DNA of 6,017 nt, from the NCBI GenBank assembly GCA_013151315.1, contig JAADIN010000185.1, forward strand, positions 1 through 6,017, in the 5' to 3' direction. How positions within the stretch are numbered: position 1 is the stretch's first letter; each line of letters begins with the position of its first letter. The notes below the pieces were generated by a model. It had not been told where the DNA came from. It was given only the letters and a program-made list of their open reading frames with translations, and searched no databases. Of the stretch, positions 1 to 5,323 are shown piece by piece. The position numbers were made by a program, and so were the translations under genes. Source of the stretch: Planctomycetota bacterium. Its GTDB lineage: Bacteria > Planctomycetota > Planctomycetia > Pirellulales > Lacipirellulaceae.

Positions 1-140
1 TCGGCTGACGAACCGTTTCGTCGGCTCAGGACGGTAATCCAAACACCGCAGCCCAGAAGCCAGATGGCAAGCAAGACCCCTATCCCAAAAACCGGGACGC
101 CAGCCCACTCGACAGGAATACGAAATAATTCCGAACGCAT
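1..140 (-). CDS. lgt: Prolipoprotein diacylglyceryl transferase, N-terminal fragment (probable)
   Basis: Reading down from an ATG at 140-138, 46 codons stay open to the window edge, so the gene is cut and only its N-terminus is visible. It begins MRSELFRIPVEWAGVPVFG and continues into a hydrophobic stretch (about residues 13-38, GVPVFGIGVLLAIWLLG onward) followed by SRR, as in a first transmembrane helix. This start resembles Lgt of planctomycetes, the inner-membrane enzyme that transfers diacylglycerol from phosphatidylglycerol to the lipobox cysteine of prolipoproteins. No catalytic residue falls inside the fragment, so the call rests on N-terminal resemblance and the membrane segment. It lies 123 bp downstream of panC on the same strand, with two hairpins between. 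No clear Shine-Dalgarno precedes the ATG. Another small membrane protein is possible. Confidence 0.6.
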   Translation of the reverse strand, partial: MRSELFRIPVEWAGVPVFGIGVLLAIWLLGCGVWITVLSRRNGSSA

Positions 141-159
141 GTTGAAAAATTGCTTTCGA

Positions 160-178
160 CGGACCGCCACGCGGTCCG
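160..178. repeat. Perfect hairpin between panC and lgt (8-bp stem)
   Basis: CGGACCGC at 160-167 and GCGGTCCG at 171-178 are exact inverted copies around a 3-base loop (CAC). No T-run follows directly on either strand, so this is not a standard intrinsic terminator. It forms a pair with the hairpin at 183-204. Confidence 0.7.
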
Positions 179-182
179 AAAT

Positions 183-204
183 ACGGAGGCAAGTGCGCCT
201 CCGT
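183..204. repeat. Perfect hairpin between panC and lgt (second 8-bp stem)
   Basis: ACGGAGGC at 183-190 and GCCTCCGT at 197-204 are exact inverted copies around a 6-base loop (AAGTGC). It lies four bases from the hairpin at 160-178. The pair looks like a REP-type dispersed palindromic unit or a transcript-stabilising structure between panC and lgt. It lacks the T-run of a terminator. Confidence 0.7.
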
Positions 205-263
205 CTACTCTTAAAAACACAAGCTGCTCTGAAATACACAAGTTCACATAACCGGCGAGCAGA

Positions 264-1117
264 CTAGCCGATTTTGTGGTTGTCGATCAACCGCGTTTGG
301 CCCACTCGGGCGGCAATGGCTACGACCGTCGTTTCTGTGATCGTCTCCACTTCGTAGACCGTACCCTCTCGAAGCATCGCGATTCCACGTCAACGTGTTC
401 GAGCAACGGTTTCATTTTTTCGGTGATTACTGCAGCGCTCGTTTCGCCCTCCGCGACCAGCGTTTCCGCGATTTTGAGCGCTTGCCAAAGCCCGCTTGCT
501 TGCTTGCGCTCCTCGGGACTTAGATACGCGTTCCTCGAGCTCTTTGCTAGGCCATCTGGCTCGCGCACGATGGGACAAACGCGAATCTCGATTGGCACGT
601 TCAAATCCGCGGCCATCTGCCGAATCACGAGCGACTGCTGATAATCTTTTTGGCCAAAGTAAGCTCGATCCGCCGGCACGATCTGAAACAGTTTTAATAC
701 GACCGTCGCCACGCCGCCAAAGTGATCGGGTCGCGACTTTCCCTCCCAGGGCAGAGCAACCGAACCGACGTCGACCGACGTTTCGTGCCCCTCGCGATAA
801 ACCTCTTCGACCGGCGGAGCAAACACGAGCCAACAGCCACGCTGCTCGAGCAACTCCAGATCACGATCCAGCGACCGAGGATAGTTTTTTAGATCTTCGT
901 CGGGGCCGAACTGTGTTGGATTCACAAAAATGCTGACGATTGTCTTGTCGCACTCGGCCAGCGACGCGTCGACCAAACTCAGATGCCCTTCATGCAGGGC
1001 CCCCATCGTCGGCACGAAACCGACCGTTTTGCCCGCTTGCTGGGCCGCGCGCACTGCCTCGCAAGTCTTGGCCGCCGAGGTTTCCACTCGAATTGTTGGA
1101 GATTTTATTTTAGACAT
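264..1117 (-). CDS. panC: Pantothenate synthetase, frameshifted near its C-terminus
   Basis: PanC joins pantoate and beta-alanine using ATP in the cytoplasm, the last step of pantothenate (coenzyme A precursor) synthesis. From the ATG at 1117 the protein shows the nucleotide-binding HIGH-type motif PTMGALHEGH (residues 36-45), FVNPTQF (64-70), FGQKDYQQ (154-161) and the KMSKS-equivalent SSRNAYLS (193-200). After VDVES (residue 246) the frame drifts into a meaningless tail that stops at 320. In the frame one base away, AMLREGTVYEVETI continues to RVGQTRLIDN, the typical PanC ending, and stops at 264. One missing base at 380/381 explains this. The repaired protein would be 284 residues, normal for the family. 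The start lies 8 bp after the folK stop with only a weak Shine-Dalgarno, suggesting coupling. Whether the deletion is real or a sequencing error cannot be told here. Confidence 0.9.
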
Positions 1118-1125
1118 ACAAAAAA

Positions 1126-2181
1126 CTATTCCGTAGATAACACGGGAAGCTCAGGCCAAACCGATCGAATGGCCGCGATGGCTTCTTGCAAGACGACGGT
1201 CGGTTCGTCTGCCTGGATTCTCGCCATGGGACCGTGGCCTTTGCCTTTCAAAGACTCTTGAAATGACGATTGGGGGAGGAAGGATCCGTTTTTTTTTCTT
1301 TTTTTTGTGCCCATTTTTTTCCAAAAATTTTCTTGGGAACTCGGCTCCACGGTGATCAGCAAGGCAGGATGGAGAATGCTAGCATCTGCTGGAGGACCTT
1401 TCTCTGAAGGCGTACCCCACTGTGTGGGTACGTAGATTTGCTCAGTCTGAAACAGCTTCCCAGCGACGACCTCATCGTAACCAAAGGCGTTTACGACTGG
1501 CGGCACCCCCTGCTGCGACTTTCCGCAGGCTGATTCTACTGCTGCGGTCTCTTTGGGGGCACCTGGTTTTTTTTGTGCGCGACAAGTCGCGGCGCTTCTT
1601 GCCAATCCTGCTTCGGGAAGAGGCTCCAGCCTTAGGCATCCTAATTTTTGGCATAGCTCCTCTGCTAGCCAGGCGGCGATGGCGATATCTGCCGACGCTA
1701 CGGCCACATAGCGGGGGGCCTCCTGTAGATGGCAGAGCAGTCTTGCTAGGGTCCAACCCGAAACAGGATCGACCATGAATCCCGCAATTTCAGCGGCCGG
1801 CTCTAAAACAAACTTCCGAAACGACATCCGAGGATGCGGGACCAACAAATTGGGGGATTCGATCACTTGGTCGGCAAAGAGGAGCAAGTCGATGTCGATT
1901 GCCCGGGCATCCCAGCGTATGGCCCGATTTCGGCCAAGCTGCGACTCGATCGTCTGCAATTCTTTGGCAAGGTCTTCTGCCGGAATCGTACAATCGAGCA
2001 GCAAGGCCCCGTTGAGAAAGGCCCCTTGGCCCGCAGGGCCGCCGATGGGGGTCGTTTCGTGCCATCGGCTCTGGGCAAGCAGCTGGCAGCCGCTCAAACT
2101 CTTGACACTGCCTGTCGCTCGACGCAGCATCGCCCGACGGTTGCCCAGATTCGAACCTAACCCCAAAAGACAACGTGCCAT
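1126..2181 (-). CDS. folK: HPPK (folate synthesis) with long C-terminal extension
   Basis: FolK transfers pyrophosphate from ATP to 6-hydroxymethyl-7,8-dihydropterin, feeding dihydropteroate synthase in folate synthesis. I start it at the ATG at 2181 because MARCLLGLGSNLGNR matches the family N-terminus. An in-frame ATG at 2247 would only add 22 unlike residues, and neither start has a convincing Shine-Dalgarno. The HPPK domain covers about residues 1-156 of 351. It includes ETTPIGG (42-48), FLNG (55-58) and the signature RWDARAIDIDLLLF (89-102), whose D96 and D98 are the expected magnesium-binding aspartates. Ordinary HPPK proteins are about 160 residues. Here some 195 more follow, with a Lys/Gln-rich linker, a lysine-rich patch KKRKKNG (293-299) and a tail ending EAIAAIRSVWPEL that I cannot assign. 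panC follows after 8 bp, so the two are probably co-transcribed. Confidence 0.9.
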   Translation of the reverse strand: MARCLLGLGSNLGNRRAMLRRATGSVKSLSGCQLLAQSRWHETTPIGGPAGQGAFLNGALLLDCTIPAEDLAKELQTIESQLGRNRAIRWDARAIDIDLLLFADQVIESPNLLVPHPRMSFRKFVLEPAAEIAGFMVDPVSGWTLARLLCHLQEAPRYVAVASADIAIAAWLAEELCQKLGCLRLEPLPEAGLARSAATCRAQKKPGAPKETAAVESACGKSQQGVPPVVNAFGYDEVVAGKLFQTEQIYVPTQWGTPSEKGPPADASILHPALLITVEPSSQENFWKKMGTKKRKKNGSFLPQSSFQESLKGKGHGPMARIQADEPTVVLQEAIAAIRSVWPELPVLSTE

Positions 2182-2210
2182 AGAACCATGGAATGAGAAG
2201 GGAAATAGCC

Positions 2211-2227
2211 GCGATCTGACAGATCGC
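2211..2227. promoter_or_regulatory. 17-bp palindrome upstream of folK
   Basis: GCGATCTG at 2211-2218 and CAGATCGC at 2220-2227 are perfect inverted halves around a single A. The site lies 30 bp upstream of the chosen folK start. Its symmetry suits a dimeric repressor, or a hairpin with a 5-base loop in the folK leader. No factor can be named, and I saw no convincing sigma-70-type promoter next to it. Confidence 0.35.
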
Positions 2228-2303
2228 CGGAGTAGGCCGCTTGCCAACCCCTTTTCCTTTACGATACGGCTTTAGTCCGCTGCTAGCACCCCCTCTCCAA
2301 GAA

Positions 2304-2336
2304 AAAAGGCCCGAGACATCCTGCCTCGGGCCTTTT
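2304..2336 (-). terminator. Strong intrinsic terminator, possibly bidirectional
   Basis: AAAAGGCCCGAG (2304-2315) and CTCGGGCCTTTT (2325-2336) form a perfect 12-bp stem around a 9-base loop. Read on the minus strand the stem is followed by a run of six U's. On the plus strand there are only four. It therefore fits best a minus-strand transcript ending about 120 bp upstream of the folK start. No well-supported gene lies immediately upstream of it on either strand. Confidence 0.75.
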
Positions 2337-2399
2337 CAATAGTCGTCCGTGCCAACAAAAAAAACTGGCAAAAAAACAGGAGGGGGTCTCCATTCCGCG

Positions 2400-2486
2400 T
2401 CACCAGCCCAGTTGCCTGAGCGGGCCCGCCAACAGTCGGTCCAATTTCGGGCGTGCCCCCCTTGAGTCGTCGCTATTTTTGTTCAT
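2400..2486 (-). CDS. Possible 28-residue small protein, unknown function
   Basis: An ATG at 2486 opens 28 codons, reading MNKNSDDSRGARPK followed by LDRLLAGPLRQLGW, with a TGA at 2400-2402. AAGGAAGG stands immediately upstream, a good though rather close Shine-Dalgarno. The C-terminal half has an amphipathic, protein-like pattern (LDRLLAGPLRQLGW). The same frame is also open upstream through VPLLDAEFQLFKEG, so a GTG start at 2528 giving 42 residues is possible, although it lacks a ribosome site. The terminator at 2304-2336 lies 64 bp downstream on the same strand and would suit it. I recognise no family. It could be a small protein, the remnant of a decayed gene, or chance. Confidence 0.25.
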   Translation of the reverse strand: MNKNSDDSRGARPKLDRLLAGPLRQLGW

Positions 2487-2724
2487 GCCTTCCTTGAAAA
2501 GTTGGAACTCGGCATCCAACAGCGGCACAGAAGCGATTCGAAGGTTAACTCGAGCAAGCGCGCACCTTCAGCGCAACGCTACCTGAGAAAACCCCCGTTT
2601 GCGGCGACCTGACCCGCATCGCAACAAACTTTAACTAGACGGGCAGGTGTCCCTTACGCCCGGTTGAATGTTCTGTATCCGTTCGAATGTTCTTTTACTT
2701 AGCTTCTTGTCGTAACAGGAAGTC

Positions 2725-2752
2725 ATTTTGCGAACCTGCAGGGCTTTGTCAA
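2725..2752 (-). promoter_or_regulatory. Promoter-like pair directing minus-strand transcription
   Basis: On the minus strand TTGACA (2752-2747) is a perfect sigma-70 -35 match. After 16 bases it is followed by CAAAAT (2730-2725), which matches the -10 consensus at 4 of 6 positions. Transcription would start near 2718 and run through the small ORF at 2400-2486 into the terminator at 2304-2336, giving an RNA of roughly 400 bases. Planctomycete promoters are poorly characterised, so this is tentative. Confidence 0.25.
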
Positions 2753-2917
2753 GCCGATCTTTGTTTTTTGGGGTTTCCTTTAGTCCGCTGCAACACGCAG
2801 AACGCTTGACAAGTTTTCAAGTGTGTGAATCGTGCAACCGCTTTTCCTTTGTTAGTCGCACCATTAGCATAGTAGCTGCTGGTCGCCTGCTACCTCTCTC
2901 GATGTTGGATACAGTTC

Positions 2918-4849
2918 ATGATGCAAGAGCCCCGATCTTTTTCTCAGTTACGTATCGCCTCGTTTGAAAGCAGACGTGCTACGGAAATGGTCCGTCTCAT
3001 CGAACGCATGGGGGGTATCGCGTATGTGAGTCCTTCCATGCGCGAAGTCGCGGTCGACGAAGATCGACCCGTCATCGACTTTGCAAATCGATTGATTACC
3101 GGACAAGTCGATGTCGTTCTGTTCCTCACTGGCGTCGGTACTCGGTTGCTCGTGGAACGCGTCGCAGGGAGTATTGATCGGCAGCGATTTCTCGATTCAC
3201 TCTCCGACATCAAGACCGTCGCTCGAGGGCCCAAACCAACCAGCGTACTCAAAGAGCTGGGTATTACGCCCACTCTGCAAGTCCCTGAGCCAAATACTTG
3301 GCGAGACATCCTTGCGACGCTTGACGAGCACCTTCCCGTCACCAATCAGACGGTGGCCATTCAGGAATACGGTGTCCGCAACGTAAGCCTCACGGCGGGC
3401 CTCGAAGCGCGAGGGGCACTCGTCGAGTCGGTGCCGATCTATCGCTGGGATCTGCCGGAAGACATTTCCTTGTTGCAAGAAAACATTCGCCGCCTTGTCG
3501 CTGGAGACCTCGACGTCGCCCTGTTCACTGCGGCTCAGCAAGTGGTTCATTTGTTGCGCGTGGCCAAGCAAATGGATTTGGAAACGCCGATGCGCCACGC
3601 GATGCGAAAGATTGTTATCGCCTCGATCGGCCCGACGACTAGTGAAACGCTGCGAGAAGAAGCATTTCCTGTCGACTTCGAGCCATCGCATGCCAAAATG
3701 GGACATCTGGTCCACGAGCTGTCGCAACAGGGAGTGGAACTCGTTGAAAAAAAATGCAAGGTAGCCGCCCGAATAATGACTCCCTCAAAAGAAACTTCCT
3801 CGTCCGATCAAACCCCTGCCTGGCGGGACAGCCCGTTTATGCGCGCTTGCCGACGCGAGGAGACGCCCTACACGCCTGTTTGGCTCATGCGGCAAGCAGG
3901 TCGATACATGGCCGAGTACCGCTCGGTTCGCAAGCAGACAACGTTTCTTGAGCTCTGCAAAAATCCGCAATTGTGCAGCGAAGTGATGTGTACTGCCGTC
4001 GAGCGGCTCGGCGTCGATGCCGCGATTATTTTTTCTGATCTGCTGCCGATCCTCGAACCGATGGGGATGGAACTCGAATTCGTTGCCGGCGATGGACCCA
4101 AGATTGACAATCCAGTGCGCCAGGCCAGCGATGTCGATCGTGTGCTCGAACTGGAAAGTATCGATGCGCTCGACTTCGTCATCGAAACGGTCACACAAAC
4201 TCGGCGCGATCTTCCCGAGTCGATTCCTCTGATTGGCTTCGCCGGTGCCCCGTTTACTTTGGCCAGCTATGCCATCGAGGGGGGCAGTAGCCGAACCTTC
4301 CTGCATACCAAGACGCTCATGTATCGCGAACCGGAGGCGTGGCACGACTTGATGCAACGCCTGTCGCGTTCGATCGTGCTTTATCTCAATGCGCAGATCG
4401 CGGCCGGAGCCCAGGCAGTGCAGTTATTCGATAGCTGGGTCGGCTGCCTAAGCCCTGAAGATTACCGCCGCTATGTGCTGCCCTATGTGCAGCAGATCGC
4501 CAAAGGTCTCTCTGCCGAAGCACCGCTGATTCACTTCGCGACAGGAAACCCGGCTCTGCTGCCGTTGATGGCCGAAGCCGGCGGCGATGTGATTGGCGTT
4601 GATTGGCGAATCGGCTTGGCCGAAGCGTGGCAAACGGTTGGCTACGACCGAGCGGTGCAAGGAAATCTCGACCCGTTGGTGTTGCTAGCGGATCGCGAGA
4701 CGATCGCCACCCGCGCGACGGAGGTCCTCGAAGGGGCCGCCGAGCGTCCCGGTCACATTTTTAATTTAGGGCACGGTGTATTGCAGCAGACGCCGGTCGA
4801 GAACGTGCGCTATCTGGTTGATTTTGTTCACGAAGCGAGTGCGCGATAG
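2918..4849 (+). CDS. hemD-hemE: Fused uroporphyrinogen-III synthase / uroporphyrinogen decarboxylase
   Basis: One 643-codon frame covers two consecutive cytoplasmic steps of tetrapyrrole synthesis. Residues about 11-281 resemble HemD, which cyclises hydroxymethylbilane: LRIASFESRRA, VDVVLFLTGVGTRLLVE (64-80), VARGPKPTSVLKELG (101-115), SVPIYRW (171-177) and VIASIGPTTSETL (233-245). Residues 287-643 are a complete HemE, which decarboxylates uroporphyrinogen III to coproporphyrinogen III. It has PVWLMRQAGRY (320-330, with the substrate-binding arginines), IFSDLL with the catalytic aspartate D374, GFAGAPFTLASYAIEGG (440-456) and FNLGHGVLQQTP (615-626). The ATG at 2918 is preceded by GGA at 8 bases; 2921 is an equally possible start. 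The junction codons lie on an A8 tract (3747-3754). With one A fewer, HemD would stop at 3764 and HemE would start at the ATG at 3776. The two enzyme assignments are firm; the fusion is not. Confidence 0.93.
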   Translation: MMQEPRSFSQLRIASFESRRATEMVRLIERMGGIAYVSPSMREVAVDEDRPVIDFANRLITGQVDVVLFLTGVGTRLLVERVAGSIDRQRFLDSLSDIKTVARGPKPTSVLKELGITPTLQVPEPNTWRDILATLDEHLPVTNQTVAIQEYGVRNVSLTAGLEARGALVESVPIYRWDLPEDISLLQENIRRLVAGDLDVALFTAAQQVVHLLRVAKQMDLETPMRHAMRKIVIASIGPTTSETLREEAFPVDFEPSHAKMGHLVHELSQQGVELVEKKCKVAARIMTPSKETSSSDQTPAWRDSPFMRACRREETPYTPVWLMRQAGRYMAEYRSVRKQTTFLELCKNPQLCSEVMCTAVERLGVDAAIIFSDLLPILEPMGMELEFVAGDGPKIDNPVRQASDVDRVLELESIDALDFVIETVTQTRRDLPESIPLIGFAGAPFTLASYAIEGGSSRTFLHTKTLMYREPEAWHDLMQRLSRSIVLYLNAQIAAGAQAVQLFDSWVGCLSPEDYRRYVLPYVQQIAKGLSAEAPLIHFATGNPALLPLMAEAGGDVIGVDWRIGLAEAWQTVGYDRAVQGNLDPLVLLADRETIATRATEVLEGAAERPGHIFNLGHGVLQQTPVENVRYLVDFVHEASAR

Positions 4850-4860
4850 GGTGCCCGCTA

Positions 4861-5103
4861 TTAGGCCGAGGGGCGACGGTAGTATTGATAGGCCGACAGT
4901 ACTTCGTAGAGATCGCGTGAGATCGTGATGTCGTCGTGCTCGAAATCGCTGAGCCAAGTTCGCTCGCTATTCACGGCATCGGCGATCAGCGGCAAGACTT
5001 CGCCAATCGAGACCGTCACGCAATCTTCTTCCGCCGTCTGCGGTGCGATTTCGATTTCGGTTTCTTGCGGGCCGCGATAGAGCTTAAGATAAGTATCTGG
5101 CAT
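4861..5103 (-). CDS. Conserved-looking small acidic protein, unknown function
   Basis: An 80-residue protein beginning MPDTYLKLYRGPQETEIEIA, preceded by a good Shine-Dalgarno (AAGGA, 10 bases before the ATG at 5103). It is acidic and apparently soluble, with no signal peptide, membrane segment or cysteine motif. The pattern is a beta-rich N-terminal half (EIEIAPQ, CVTVSIGEVLPLIADAV) followed by SDFEHDDITISRDLYEVLSAYQYYRRP. I recognise no named family, and no function should be inferred from heme-gene adjacency alone. It converges on hemD/hemE with only 11 bp between stop codons and no room for a separate terminator. Confidence 0.75.
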   Translation of the reverse strand: MPDTYLKLYRGPQETEIEIAPQTAEEDCVTVSIGEVLPLIADAVNSERTWLSDFEHDDITISRDLYEVLSAYQYYRRPSA

Positions 5104-5191
5104 GACTGAGGGTTCCTTCCCATAAGTACATTAGTGTTCTTCCAGACGCAACGTCCCCCCTCGTCTCCGGAGATATCGGCCAGCCCGGTCG

Positions 5192-5220
5192 TCGGCATGA
5201 AGTCCATCTGGCAAGATAAT
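5192..5220 (+). promoter_or_regulatory. Candidate promoter for the gene at 5324
   Basis: TCGGCA (5192-5197; 4 of 6 to TTGACA) and GATAAT (5215-5220; 5 of 6 to TATAAT) are separated by an ideal 17 bases. Transcription would begin near 5227, so the 30-bp palindrome at 5249-5278 would lie in the untranslated leader. Confidence 0.35.
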
Positions 5221-5248
5221 CCGTTTTTACTGGTGGTAGCTGCTAGCA

Positions 5249-5278
5249 AAAGCCAAGGGGTTGCAACCCCTTGGCTTT
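5249..5278. repeat. Perfect 30-bp palindrome
   Basis: AAAGCCAAGGGGTTG (5249-5263) is followed directly by its exact reverse complement, CAACCCCTTGGCTTT (5264-5278). As RNA it would form a 13-bp stem with a 4-base loop. Only short U-runs follow on either strand (UUUC on plus, UUUUGC on minus). It could be a bidirectional terminator for the divergent pair, a leader structure of the gene at 5324, or a dispersed palindromic repeat. Confidence 0.8.
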
Positions 5279-5323
5279 CACAGGATGATCGACGCCAATC
5301 ACCCGACACGGAGAATGCTAGCA

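Larger units (their letters stand above)
2337..2917. other. Long gene-poor divergent spacer
   Basis: This stretch separates folK (minus) from hemD/hemE (plus) and contains no reading frame I can support strongly. It holds a small candidate ORF (2400-2486), a minus-strand promoter-like pair (2725-2752), a hairpin GTTGGA/TCCAAC at 2501-2520, a repeated nonamer GAATGTTCT (2666-2674 and 2685-2693), and a 14-mer at 2778-2791 that also occurs at 2270-2283. I saw none of the hallmark motifs of tmRNA, RNase P RNA or SRP RNA. Confidence 0.6.

Noticed and set aside
64..267. 67-codon plus-strand frame over lgt and the hairpins
   Set aside because: It is antisense to the lgt fragment, translates the palindromes, and has an arginine-rich, non-protein-like composition.
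1411..1432. Bulged hairpin CGTACCCCAC-TGT-GTGGGTACG
   Set aside because: It lies inside the folK coding region, where it encodes ordinary residues (YVPTQWGTP). No regulatory context was seen.
2350..2370. Hairpin TGCCA/TGGCA with an A-rich loop beside further A-runs
   Set aside because: The stem is only five base pairs and the neighbouring terminator at 2304-2336 is far stronger.
2337..2720. Possible known structural RNA (tmRNA, RNase P RNA, SRP RNA) or cobalamin riboswitch before hemD
   Set aside because: The hallmark conserved motifs of these RNAs were looked for on both strands by eye and not found.
2631..2726. 31-codon minus-strand frame starting MTSCYDKKLSKRTFERIQ
   Set aside because: Its ATG overlaps the proposed -10 element and has only a weak ribosome site. 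It is too short to support alone.
2728..2967. 79-codon plus-strand frame overlapping the start of hemD
   Set aside because: No Shine-Dalgarno, no recognisable pattern, and it overlaps the well-supported HemD start in another frame.
4850..4860. Terminator between the convergent stops after hemE
   Set aside because: Only 11 bp separate the stops and no stem with a T-run is present.
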